A stretch of 64,000 nt of DNA from Saccharum officinarum (taxonomy: Eukaryota; Streptophyta; Magnoliopsida; Poales; Poaceae). This document shows positions 22,200 to 33,995 of this stretch, in pieces. The stretch covers positions 8,717,451 to 8,781,450 of the forward strand of contig CM036209.1 in the NCBI GenBank assembly GCA_020631735.1. The letters run 5' to 3'. Made by a program: the position numbers and the translations under genes. The notes under the pieces were generated by a model. It ran no database searches, was not told the DNA's origin, and saw nothing but the letters and a program-made list of their open reading frames with translations. How positions within the stretch are numbered: position 1 is the stretch's first letter; each line of letters starts with the position of its first letter.

Positions 22200-25100
22200 T
22201 GTAACAGAACCGACCAAATTATAAGAGCACAAGTACGAAAACAAGCACCGAAGCGCTCAAATTTTCAAACTTGAGCCCATATAATCCCGGTAGTCAATCG
22301 AAATCACGAAGGATTTCAAACCAAACTGCTTACAACCAGGATCGCATCATTCAACATACAACATCATACGATACATTTCACAAGTAGTTCTGAAATAAGT
22401 TTACACCACGGAGTAGCAAATATTATAAACCAAGTTTGAAAGTAGCGGAAGCATAACACACACACTAGTTAATTAAATACTGCCAGTCTGGATGATCGAC
22501 AACCCGCAACAGCATGAGAAAAGTACATAGAGACGATCACGCCCTTGTGATCTAGTCATCATCACCCGCAGGGTGGAGACACGTCTTGCAGAATCCCTGA
22601 TAAAGCATGTCATCTGCAACAGGAGGGAATAAACCCTGAGTACTGGAATGTACTCAGCTAGACTTACCCGTCAAAAACCAGAAATAAGATGACACCAAGG
22701 ATTATGCAAGGCTTACACAAGAGGCTAGCTGACACCACATTTTGCATAAAGGCATAAGTAGTTGAAACTCTTATAACCTGTACTAGCAGTTATTTTTAGC
22801 ATTTACCTGTCATCTATCTTAGCACCTGTACTAAACATTCACTTGAGTATAATCAAACAACATTATTATTATATCCATAGCAGGTATATCATTTCGGCAA
22901 CATCATATCATTTACTTAACCATCTGTTCATTTAATGAGATCTACGTTGCCGCTGCTCAAGTCAAGTGCTCACTAACCGGGAGCGACGGCGATTCGAATC
23001 GAATTCCTATCCAGCTGGAGGGGTATTTCTAACACTCACCGAGTCACGCCTGGCGAAGGCTGCTCAGGTCATCTTTTGTACAGTTCAGGAATCGCGGGCC
23101 CGAATAATGTCGCGTCCCCAAGGGCGACACTCTGCCAGGTGATAGGGACTCTAACCCCCCTTGGTCTCACGCCAATGTCCCCAAGCACATCCTTTCTCTC
23201 CTCCAAGATGCAACCTACCATTCGATTCCCGGCCTGAACCATACTACTCGACTTCGCGGTCGGAACGGCTTATCCGGCCAACTAAGTGTTAGACTGCGTT
23301 CAACATGACTCAAGGACGTACAGCGAATCGGTCCTTAAACGACTCAGACGGGCATAGCTCCACACCCAAGACGTGAAGTGTCTTGCGGCTGTACTATCGA
23401 ACTCCCGCCCGGTCTCAATTTCATTTTAAGGCATGGTTCCATCCACGATAGCCATAAAGCCACTCGTGACTCCTTCCTACATCTCGCGGATGACCGGAAA
23501 TCACCCGACTTCTACCGAACTAAGCAGGGCTAAGCATTGACACGTGCCTAAACCTAATATAGGATTAAGTACGATATCTGGACAAGGACAGGTATAATGC
23601 AACAAGTGTTTTCATATAACTCCTACAACTTAATGCAGTAAACAATTAAAAGTACTCAAGATTAATTTATAAAACAATAGGTTCAGCATGCACCGGGGCT
23701 TGCCTTTGAGAAAAGTTGAAGGCCGGTGGTCAGGGCACTCCGGCAAGTCTTCAACGGCGTCTCCTTCGCCTGCTGGGTCCTTGGGCTCCTGCTGCTCCTG
23801 GTTCTCCTCCGGAATTACAGGCTCGAATTCGAGGAGAGTTACTCCCTCCGGTACACCTATTGCATGAATGCACAATAAATATCATAAATGCATAAATGGG
23901 TGCAGCATGCTCGGAATGAAATGCATTTCACAAATAAAATACTCTATTCAAGTTACTTTATTAGTACGTGCAAATCTCTTCTCCGGTGGAGAAGTACTTA
24001 CCTAAGCTACTCAACCTAAGATACAGTTGTTCTTCTTCGGTTAAGGCCCTAACACCTAATAAACACAAGAGTAACATTATTTAGGTTACCACAGTAAGTT
24101 ATTTTGGACAGCAGCTCAAAGATCCTGACATAACTGGAGAATCCCAACTCCAAAAGATATGATCTAAGACAATCTGGAAAGCTTAAGAAATGTACCACAA
24201 AATGTTTTCAGATCACAACATTAGATTCCCAAGTTTACCTAATCGAAATTCCAAAGTTCCAAAATCTGTTCTCTCTAAACAGAGAGCAGTCAATTCTGGA
24301 CTGGCGCTTCAAACAGCAATAACTCCCAAACTACTAATCCAAATGCTCCCAAATTTTGACACAAGCTCATTTACAAATTTTACTACAACTTTGGTAATTA
24401 CAAGTTTTCCAGAAACCACCTTTATCCAAGGTCAAACCTAGAAATACTATCAGCTGTCCAGAAAACCTAAATTTGTAAAGGTTAAATATTTATTGATGTG
24501 GCAAACATTCTCTAAGACCGAACTAATACTACTACAAGTTCACAAATGTCACAAAAACACCAGAAAGTAAGGTGTGCCCACCTAGAATATTTATTTAAAC
24601 CCATTTCTTAATTTACTTAAGTAATTAAGTGGAATTTCAAACATATATGTAAACTACTCCTAAAATTCTACAAAAATTACAGGAGACTCTCTGACCCACA
24701 AAGAGACTACTGTAAAATTTTTAACTCAATTTATTCACAGGAACTTCCTACACAAAATTCCCAAGCCAAAAAAGGCTGATTTTTGTATAAATAACAAAGC
24801 ATAGACAAAAGTGTCAAATAACAGATTTCTTAATTTTCTTGGACACTCTAGGGTACCAAGACATTCTCCAAAAATTTATAAGAACATTGCACATGTAGAA
24901 AAATTACTAAAATTCATTTTAGTATTTCCTAGAATAACAAGATAGCATTATAACTTGAAAAGTACTTAAGCATTGATGCCCAAATTTTTACCAGAGCTAA
25001 GGCAAGTATAAAACAGTCTACCCACCAAATTTCATAATTTTTGGAATACTACAGCTCAAGTTATATATTTAACAAATTTGCATTCATTTCAAAACACATT

Positions 25101-27175
25101 TGAAAGATCTATTTAATTCCCCTAGAAATTAAACATCACATTCCAGATTTATATTTTTCTAAAATACTACACATCATGTAGATCCTAACAAAATTTATCT
25201 CATGATTTTTGAGCAAGTAAAACCCTAGATCTACATTTTCCAAACTTAACCAAAAATTCTGTAGCAAAGATAAATAAAATGAAAAAGATCTCATTTTATA
25301 CTGGGCCGGCCCGGAAAGGCGCGGCCCAAAAACTCGCGGCGTGGCCCGCTCCCGCGCGCGGCCTGCTCGGGCTCCCGCCCGCGCGCGTGTGACTGTCCAG
25401 GTGGCCCCACTTGTCAGCGAGAGAGAGGCGGAGGGGCGGAGCTGGGGTCGCCGGAGCTCGCCGTCGGTGAGCCGACCGGCGAAGCTGAGCGGACGAGCAT
25501 GACCACGTCATCGAGCTAAGCCGATTGGTGGCAAGAACGGGACGGCAGAGCCACGGGAAGGTGCTCGCCGTCGGGCATGGCGGACCACCGGCACGGTGGT
25601 GGCGAAATCTCGCCGCCGGTGAGCCTGACATCCCAATCCTAACCCTCGATGAGCATTCCCAATCTACCTCGACCCTAACGCACCTACAAGTGGGCGACAG
25701 AGATGCCCCGAGACCCCTGGCCACGGAGAGCCGTCGCGCGGAGGAACTCCGGCGAGGTACCGCGGCGGCGGAAAACGAAAATGCAACCCTACCGAGGCGC
25801 GATTGGCAACGTGTAGTGGACGGTGAGGTAGCGGGCTTCAAGGCGGAGCGGTGGACGCGTTTTTGTGGACGGCAGTGCGGTGGAGAACGCGCACGAGCTC
25901 GCCGGAGTGGAGGCGGGAGCTGCGCTCGGTTGTTCCGCCCGGTGGAGAAGAGAATGGAAGGGAGAGGGAGGTGTGGCGTGAGTGAGGCAGAGGCCGTCAT
26001 CGTGGCGGCCTTGAAGGCTTGGTGACCTGACGGGTGGGTCCGCGGCCGGCATACGGCTGCCACCGCACGGCCACGCGTCGGCGTTGCCCTGCCGTCGGTC
26101 GGCCACCGACTGAAGAACGGCCGACTGAATCGACGAGGCCGAAACGGTGACTGACAGAGCAACTTTGTCGATGATTATCTCCTAAACCAGCTCGAGTTAG
26201 TCGAAGATGGTTACACCAATCTTGTAGAGCTACATGAGGGCTACAAGTTTGTCAATTGGAGTTTGGACTGGTTCGGCCTGGATTTGAAACCACAGAGCTC
26301 CAAAGTGGTGTACTTGGAAACTGAAACGTGTTTTCAGTCAGTGAACCCGACTGAAACCCTATTTTCAAGACACCACATCTCCTAAACCATTCAGAACTAG
26401 GTGATGGTGATATTGACAATGTTGTAGAGTTATGTGTGGACAACAACTTTGTCAATTGGCTCAAAGTCTGGTTCGGCCTGGTTTGTGAGTTACAAGTTGC
26501 CAAAGTGAGGTACTGTGAAACGGTTCTCAGCTCAACACTTAGCAAAATTTGCTAAGTCCCAAAACAGCCTCTAATACTGACTTGTGGGCCATTTTTGAGC
26601 ATGTTCTGATCATTTTCATGAGATGACCATATTAGAACTTTTGTTCCTTATGAAATTCTCTACAACTTTGCTTAAGGTTGCCCCTCCATGCAAGATCTCT
26701 AGACTGGACTTTTTAATTGGTCAAACCAGAGCACTCTAGGGGTCCAACCTAGTCAACAACATTTGGAAGGGCAATTTGGTAATTTTGGTCAACATGAACA
26801 TTGCTCCACTACTTACCCTAAATGTAATTAAGGTGTTATAAGACCTAATTAACCACTCTACATATTGGTTGCACAAAGTTCCTAGTGTCACATTCTTTGG
26901 AACAAGTATTTCAATACTTTCACCCAAATGTTGCAAGCCCATGTTGCACATGTTGCATGAGTGTTGCATAACATTTGCTAGTTATGTTACACTAAAGTGG
27001 TTGACATGTCTCACAAGGAATATTGCACATAAGGTACTTATGTTTTGCACACTACTTACTTCTTACTTCACATGAAATATAAACATATCATAAGCTTATG
27101 CATGAAATGAATGATGCTTGCTTATGCTCATGCAAATGCAATGCCATTAAGGAGCTAAACACCTGGGGTGTTACA
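22200..27175 (-). repeat. Element A 5' LTR
   Basis: 4976 bp, equal in length to the partner at 10771-15746. It should contain the promoter for the minus-strand transcript; I could not place a TATA box with confidence. GC island at 25296-26162. Confidence 0.95.
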
Positions 27176-27180
27176 AAAAT
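27176..27180. repeat. Target site duplication of element A, right copy
   Basis: AAAAT following TGTTACA, identical to 10766-10770. Confidence 0.95.
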
Positions 27181-28106
27181 CATCAAGACGGTACCTTGAA
27201 TTGCGATATGGCGCCAAATATCCTTTTCCTACTTGTATCCAGAGTCCACCAGATAGTACCTACCTGCAACACATCATTAATTTCCACCATTAGTTCACAA
27301 TAAGTTCGAATAAACTTGCTTTTTTAGCTGATTGAACTTGAAGGGGATACAATACACACCATGTGGTGGATGCGGGAAAGTCGGTGCGTTCTCCCGACAG
27401 TCATTGAGCACCTCCATGTCATGAACCGACCCCACCTTCCCAACATCGATGAAGGTGAAATGCATATCCATATCCACTATGGCGCATACATTAATGCTTG
27501 TGGTTCCTTTTCTATTCATAGTCTAGCTTGGCCTTCATATTCACTGTAACAAGAATGTGCGTCCCATCTAACGCCCCGATGCAACCATCAAAGAAGGGTG
27601 CATATGATATGAACTCCTCATGCACTGTACTATAGAGATCATCCTTTGGAACCAGAATGGTATCTGCAAAACTCTTCATAACATCTGCCACATGGCTAAC
27701 CTTGGTACTGATTGTGCCCAAAGCCTTCTCAAACCTATCCTCGATATGCTTATAAGGCTCATTGTGAGCACAAGTCCACAGAAATATAGCTAGAGTTTCA
27801 AGGGACCTAGTCTCGCGTGTACCCTGCAGGCCATGGTTGTCAACTAAGATTTGATGTAGATGAATGAATGTGGTAGGAGACATACGCAAGGTGGCACAAC
27901 ATCTCTTTGGATTCTCCAATGCTCTTTGAAGCCATTATCGCCCAGTGAGCTTTGGTATTGGTAGAGGACGATTGACCACCGGAGCCCGACTTGTACATTG
28001 CAGCATGAAGTTCTCCTAGCATGGCTGCTGCACCCACCAACTTGCATATGACCGACATTACATCATTTGAACTATCACTGCTATCAGAGTCTTCCATGTT
28101 GCTCAT
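27181..28106 (-). pseudogene. PIF/Harbinger transposase, N-terminal and central part
   Basis: Minus strand, from MSNMEDSDSSDSSND (28106). A Ser/Gly-rich N terminus slips frame near 27905 into ENPKRCCATLRMSP, then LETLAIFLWTCAHN, DGCIGALDGTHI (first catalytic Asp), a second slip near 27515, NRKGTTSINVCAIVDMDMHF and DVGKVGSVHDMEVL (second catalytic Asp region), an intron of about 90 bp (27272-27360), YYLVDSGY, a third slip, and GYLAPYRNSRYRLDDF at the element A junction. The catalytic Glu lies beyond the 16.4 kb insertion (10457-10770). PIF/Harbinger transposases cut and paste DNA at TTA/TAA-type targets. With three frameshifts plus the insertion, it is dead. Confidence 0.85.
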
Positions 28107-28652
28107 TCTAAAAGACAAAATGGTCAGAACGGTAACCAATGTAGTTACAAAAAAGTTAAAAGGATAGGTATCACAGTTCATACCTTGGAGCAAATCAATC
28201 TTGTGCAGATGTATACTCGATGCAGTCCCGTTTACATCGCTACTACTCCCTAGTTGCCAAGCCTAGTGGTCACAGCATCCTGCCTCCTCGACGTGCCCTT
28301 GGTTCCCTACAAATTGCAGTGTTAGTGCACATAGACCAAGTTACCTTTGAAACTTTGCAGTCATGCAAAATAAATAGTACATATGTGGTACACATGAACC
28401 CTACTACATACAATTTATTTGGAGTCCACAAATGACAGTACACATAGGTGATGACACAGGCAACATTACATTGATACAAACTTCACACACAAACAACAGT
28501 TCATCGAAGTACAACAACTAAATAACAGATCAAGTAACTCGAGGAAGCAAATAAATGTTCAACTAAACTCGAAACCAAACAACATGCTGGAAAATTGAAA
28601 AACATAGCAAGCCGCCATCAGCGAATAGTCATGCTGCTTCAGATCCATAGAG

Positions 28653-28975
28653 CTACTTCTTGTTTGCCCTAGTCATCCTGTCCTCCCAACTGATCTTGAG
28701 CCAACGAGCCCGGCCCCCTGCTGTTTTCATGGACGTGAAGGCCCTCCGATCCATTGGATCCTTGCATAGAATTAAGGCATGGGCGTGCAAGTCATACTCT
28801 TCATCAATGCCATCTTTTTCCAAGATCTTTAGATGCAGTGTACAAGTAAATAAAAGCAATGACTCATGTATTGACCATGAAAATAAGAGAGTGCAAAATG
28901 TGGGCTTGCCTTCTCACTAAACTTGGTGTGTTTTGGCCATAGGTCGTACTGCTTGGATTTAAGGGGAGACGATGA
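28653..28975 (-). pseudogene. Unknown gene upstream of the Harbinger transposase, possibly its ORF1 partner
   Basis: Minus strand. An upstream segment reads SSSPLKSKQYDLWPKHTKF (28905-28975); after an apparent intron a segment from 28836 reads ILEKDGIDEEYDLHAHALIL, then CKDPMDRRAFTS and WLKISWEDRMTRANKK before the stop at 28653. I do not recognise the family. Its place 0.5 kb upstream of the transposase on the same strand, with Trp-containing helices, would suit the Myb/SANT-like partner protein of PIF/Harbinger elements, but no SANT signature is clear. Exon boundaries are uncertain. Confidence 0.4.
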
Positions 28976-29159
28976 CATTATAAATGACAGTGCCAGTTTG
29001 TGCATCGTCTACGCCCAGCTCAAGAAGTGTGGACATGGTCCCCACCACAAAAGTAGAAGCTTGGCCCTATTAGGTTCAGTGGAAGGCATAAACAAAACAG
29101 TAGTAGGTGCAAAAGTAAAAGCAATGGAAGGGAAACGAACCTGCAGTAGCCGGATCCGG

Positions 29160-29270
29160 CGAGGAGGGAGCCAAAGAGGAACAACGGAGAGGCAAATCCG
29201 TGGAGGCCGAAGGCGATGACGATGAACGGTTGGATCGAGTGCGGAGGGAGCCAAAGAGGAACAACGGAGT
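29160..29270. repeat. Short direct repeat
   Basis: GGAGGGAGCCAAAGAGGAAC followed by AACGGAG occurs twice, about 74 bp apart. Confidence 0.8.
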
Positions 29271-29280
29271 GGGACGGCGT

Positions 29281-29457
29281 GGCTATCGACGGCAGAGTCG
29301 GGCGGGGGTGCGTCGCTGATCGGGGAACGGGGCTGCTAGCGGTGGCAGAGTTGGGCAGGGGTGTGCTGCTGATGGCGGAGCAAGGCTATTGACGACGTGG
29401 CTATCGACGGTGGAGTTAGGCGGGGGGTGTGCTGCTAAGGGCGGAGCGAGGCGGCTG
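29281..29457. repeat. Imperfect GC-rich tandem repeat
   Basis: Three imperfect copies of a unit of about 55 bp containing GGCAGAGT(C/T)GGGC and GGGGTG(C/T)G. It lies in what is probably the 5' leader of the minus-strand genes and reads as Pro/Ala-rich on that strand. Confidence 0.65.
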
Positions 29458-29584
29458 GTGGCATGGCTGACGGCGGCGGATTGGGGCTGATGGTGCACCC
29501 AAAACCCTAGGGGGCGTGCGATGTCGAATGGAATGAGGGAGGGGTCCTTGGAAGTGACCAAGTGACTTTTTTATATAAGGGTAC

Positions 29585-30056
29585 GGTGTTGAGTCGACAC
29601 ACACCGAGGTTGAAAGGTTAGGTGTGCGGTGGTTCTACATCGAGGGTATCAACAAGGCATTTACCTCGGTTTTTAGGTCTCAGCATATGTTAGTCTCACG
29701 CCGAGCTTTGCCTACCCAGCGTTGAGTGGCTGCGTGCGGAGAGCACATAGTGGCACAACTGAGGGTTGGGCCAGGGAGATGAGTGTGCCAGTGCTCGGCG
29801 CTAAGTCAGGCCACGTCGAGTCCTTCTGCACCGAGGACAGGGAGGGCCCTATCATCGGTTTGGGGCTCGGCGTAGAGTCGGTCAGCGCCTAGGTCTGTGG
29901 GTTGGCGTCATTTGACTTAACGCCGTGGTCGAGCATGTCGGCACAACGAGCACCAAATACTCAGTAAGGAACTTGCTCCGAGCAGCCACGTCGGCGTGAA
30001 ATTGTGTGACACTGAGGTTACTTATCTCGGTGTGTGTTGATTAAACGCCGACCATG
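29585..30056. repeat. Palindromic GCCGAG repeat cluster 3
   Basis: Variants of CTCGGCG and CGCCGAG in both orientations over 470 bp, including GGCTCGGCGTAGAGTCGG and GATTAAACGCCGACC. The part near 29932-29972 parallels cluster 2. It separates the Harbinger module from the PMD module. Confidence 0.8.
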
Positions 30057-30578
30057 GGATTTGTTCATTTGTTACACATGGTGGCAACCAATTCCACCTA
30101 CTTCCTATAACAACACACATGTTGTAACCATTTTAGCAGCATTTGGCAACACAAAACAAAGGAATTCCACATAACTGAATACACACCATTTCCAGACATA
30201 GCATTTCAACATAGTTCGTACAAGTTCCGTACATAGTTCCCACTAATTATACAAAAAGAATGCATGGTCCATACAAGTTTACACATGTTGGCATCCAATA
30301 CATGTTGCCAACAATAAACACAAAAGTTGGCACATCAAAAGTGTGTCATAAGATGGCATTGGCTAAACTTTGCCCACTTTACTTGACGCGATGCGTTCTA
30401 CAAGAGTGGCTAACATTGGCTTGGAGTAAGGCTTGGAGTAATAGCACAAATGGGCTTACCAATGTAACATTGAAAGGCAAGGATTGTACCTTAACGTGGA
30501 CGCCGAGGTCTACGCTTGCCTCTACCAAGTGCATACGTCCCGGGAGTGAACCTGTCCACTGGTCGACTCGTCCTCTAC
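30057..30578. other. Spacer, probable 3' region of the PMD gene
   Basis: CA/A-rich sequence without a supported gene, similar in character to the spacer after cluster 2. Confidence 0.45.
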
Positions 30579-33500
30579 GGACATCCAACAGTGGAGGATC
30601 CTTGAGTTCTGTGTGGTGCATCATCAAGCTGTGATATGCCTAGCTTATCATAGTTGACATCATCATCGTCATCGTCATCATCTTCTCCTTGGTCGCCTCG
30701 TTGGTGTCCTCCTTCCTCATCTTCATGGACAGCGCTAGACGTACCTATACCACCATGTGAACCCGATGGTCCTGCACCATGTGAACTTGATGGAGCAGCA
30801 ACAAGCTGAGGTGGGACTACAATGGCTTGGCATGTCGACATCCGATGCGTGCTGCTATTTTGTGTAGGCGATACATGGCACGCTACGGTTGTCAACACGA
30901 TGCAAATTAACCAATTGTTGAAAATCCTTGTATAATGACAACAAAAGTTTGAGAACCACCTAAAGGGCTTGTCATAGCAGGCTGGCCTCATCAGGATCAC
31001 CCTTGGGGATCATCAATGCCACTCCTTGTTCTGCTACTGTCCTCATGATTTCCTTGCCCTAATCAAGCAATTCGTTAGTATGTTAGCCACCAAAACTAAA
31101 AAACAAGCTTTGGTTCTACTCACCGCTCGGGTTAAGAGAGGGGCTACCTCAACCTGTCATCCTCCTCGGGTAGCTTGGTTCATAGAGTTTTTCACCTTCA
31201 TCTGAGCTCGCGGTCTCAGCAATATCTTGCTTTGTCCAGGCTGGCTTCAAATGTGACCTTGTCCTTTCCCCTAGCCAAACAAGGTACTCATGGAATGCCT
31301 TCTCTCGATGGACAGCATGGATTCACATGTTGTTCTGCTCAAACAAATGCCACTCATCGATGTAACGTTGGTGTTCGCTCTGCCAGTTTGTGATCTTCTT
31401 TTGGCATTGTTGATTCAACCTGCAATATTGACATCAATTCGAAGAAAATGGAACATTGCAATGACACATGACATAGTGGAGGTTACATACTTGTGGAGCT
31501 GCAAGTTGGTGGAGAAGTCCTCTGGAGGACAAGGCTACAGCCTACCAAACTGTCGTTCGACATGGTGAGGGAAATGGTACTCCACTGCATAGAAACAAAT
31601 AAGCATGCACCTCATCGTCCACACTCCTCGTCTTCCATGCATAGTGTGCTCAAGTTCATCCCCGTAATTCTTTCCTGAGTATATGGCCACCATTCAACCT
31701 GCAGACAATGTGGTGATCACTATGTACACAAATCCAAATAGGAGTTAGCATGTTCGCAAACTTATGTGTTGTGGCAATAGGATGTCGAGCTCGTTCATGT
31801 AGCTGATGTATGCATGGCGAGAGATGTGGTAAGTACCGCAGGCTCGCTCATAGAGGTATGCCACGGTAGGGGCGACGAGTGGGTCTCCTTCTAGGAACCA
31901 AGCATGAGGGTGTTCAATCTTATGCGGCCTCCCAACTGGAAGTCTCTCCCACATCCAAATCTGAAAAGTTACAGAAATGTGCTGAAGAAACAACAATCCA
32001 CGAATTCATACTTACACAAGTTTCATTTACCTACAAAAGTATCAGGCTGGTTTTCAAAAGAAGACCAAGCACTTGCCATACGTGTGCCCGGGAAGTGCAT
32101 ACATATAACTATAGAATAGAAATATCAGAAACAATGTTGTATAATGGAAAAAATACTTATATTTAACACTTACAACTATCAAAATATCGCGGAATGATTG
32201 CTAAGCTTCTCTTCAAGCTCCGTACTTTTCAGGGACGACTGACTGGGGGCTCCGTATGCCAAGCACGCGGGCAAGGGGTAGCGTCGGGACACGTGGCACA
32301 CGGGGTTGGGCGCGGCATGGCCCGTAGGGAGATGGTGCGGGTAGGGCTCGCAGGTGCACTTGGCCGAGAAGGTCGTGGCCATGATCCACTATCACTGGAA
32401 AACAGATGAAGAAGGAGCAGTCATGGTGGAGTTCATCGGAGATGAAAAAGAAAACATGGGGAACGGTCAACGGATGACGCATTCATGAAAACAAGTACAA
32501 CAATGCGAAGAGAATGACGAGGGCTACCTCTTGGTGGTGGTGGTTGATGCCGGAACATGACGGTTTCGCCAAAAAAAAGCTCGTCGGAAGTTTGCTAGAA
32601 ACCTAGCTTTCTCGAACTTCAGCGATAGATGTACGACGCTACGAGTGGCGTTCGCGATGGGGTTTTCAGATCTAGAACCAGCATGTCGAGGAGAACACCG
32701 GCACATATATAGGTCTAGGGTTCCAGGTCGTGAAAAATCGAGTTATTTTTATAATTTCAGAAATTCTAGAAATTTATTTTCAATTTAAAAACAATTCTAG
32801 AAAAAACTAAAATCATTTTACATCCCTGAAGAATATTTCTAAACTTCCAAAAATTCAAGGAAAACTTCTAGAGATGATTGAGATATGATGAATCAAATAA
32901 AGTATTTGGAGCCCATGAAAAGTAATTTTAGAGCATCCAGAAAATGGATTTTGCTCTAGAAAAAATGGGAAAAAGTCCTGGAAAAGTCAAAAAAATTCCC
33001 GGAAAGGATCGGACGATGTCTAAACATGTTTTTAAAACTTAGCACACTCAAAAGCACAAAACTCAAGCAATAAACAAGCATCACACCAACAAAAGCCTAT
33101 CAAATTAATTAAGAAATATTTGGAAAACACAGTTTTCTTTAATAAAAATATATGCAAATTTAAACTAACGTTGATAAATTTTATCCAAATATAAAAATCT
33201 TTCTTTTTATTTAGTATTTTCTATTCACAACCCAAAATAGAAATTTTGGGGTGTGATAAAAAGTGTGGTGCACCCTGACATTGTAGCGTGCATGCCTGAA
33301 GGCCGCTGGCAAGCCTCGCACAGCTGACGGTATAGGAAGGAAAGTACCGCCGAGCCCTAGCTCCTGTTCTCGACATCGTCCCAGTTAAGAAGGCACGTGA
33401 TGTACATCCATGATGTCATGTCTTCGGTTCCATCAGGGAATAGAACGGTACCAAACATGTGCAGCACCTAGGCCCTACAGTGGAAGTTCACGGTCGCCTC

Positions 33501-33928
33501 ATCTGCTCCAGGTGGGCACTAATGAAACTGCTCTCGAAGCCACTTCAGTGGCACACCACTGCTGCGCTGCTTCTTGCCTGGCTGAAGGTCTGGTAGGGGA
33601 TGTCCCAAGAACTGAGCCACACGGTCCTCCCATCCAACAGACTTCGTGTCTCCTATTCCTGGGAATCCTCGGATTTTTAGTCTAAGGATCATGGTTGCAT
33701 CCTCCAAAGTGATCGTCATCTCTCCGCACAGCAGGTGGAAGTTGTGTGTCTCCGGTCGCCACCTATCAATCATAGCTGTCAGCGCCGCTGGGTTGACAGG
33801 TGGCACCCCACGATGATAGACACGAGCAACGGTAGTAAGCTTCACACGCTTCAAGAGGGCGTGTAGCATTTGTCATAGACCATGGTCGTAGCATACTCAT
33901 GTGTCATTGGCCTCAAGACATTGAGCAC
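30579..33928 (-). pseudogene. Plant mobile domain (PMD, aminotransferase-like/MAIN family) gene, decayed
   Basis: Minus strand. Exon 33928-33264 (VLNVLRPMTHEYATTMVYDK; slip near 33850; RWRPETHNFHLLCGEMTITL; later TSWMYITCLLNWDD and LYRQLCEACQR) has three in-frame stops. A solo LTR interrupts the exon end at 32040-33258. Exon 31960-31762: IWMWERLPVGRP, ending YMNELDILLPQHI. Exon 31698-31491: VEWWPYTQERITGMNL, then after a slip FYAVEYHFPHHVERQFGRL. Exon about 31421-31180: NWQSEHQRYIDEWHLFEQ. The tail (to 30579) is acidic. This is the order of the PMD, a domain shared by transposon-carried proteins and by Arabidopsis MAIN/MAIL1 proteins. Many lesions make it non-functional. The N-terminal exon is missing: element B begins 68 bp upstream. 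Confidence 0.8.
32040..33258 (-). mobile_element. Solo LTR in a PMD exon
   Basis: 1219 bp; on the minus strand it starts TATCACACCCCAAAATTT, a typical grass LTR start with TG mutated to TA, and it is flanked by AAAAG at 32035-32039 and 33259-33263. A TATA-like CCTATATATGTG (minus strand, near 32700) fits a U3/R border. Removing it with one AAAAG restores the PMD exon end followed by a GTAAATG splice donor, which supports the boundaries. No internal retroelement sequence is present. Confidence 0.75.
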
Positions 33929-33995
33929 CTGCAAAACAAATAGAATAGACAGTAAGTATTACATTTGTTGGATTCATAGAAATAGAGGCAATTGA

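Larger units (their letters stand above)
10771..27175 (-). mobile_element. Element A: intact Ty3/gypsy chromovirus (Tekay/Del-like) LTR retrotransposon
   Basis: A 16,405-bp element transcribed on the minus strand. Order 5' to 3': 5' LTR (22200-27175), primer-binding site, a 204-codon H3-tail-like ORF, a small ORF, gag-pol, polypurine tract, 3' LTR (10771-15746). Both LTRs are 4976 bp, start TG and end CA, and are flanked by AAAAT. Domain order protease-RT-RNase H-integrase-chromodomain and sequence style place it in the chromovirus branch near Tekay/Del. No break was seen in gag-pol, so it may be autonomous. It is inserted in a PIF/Harbinger transposase ORF. LTRs this long are at the high end for the group. 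Confidence 0.93.
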
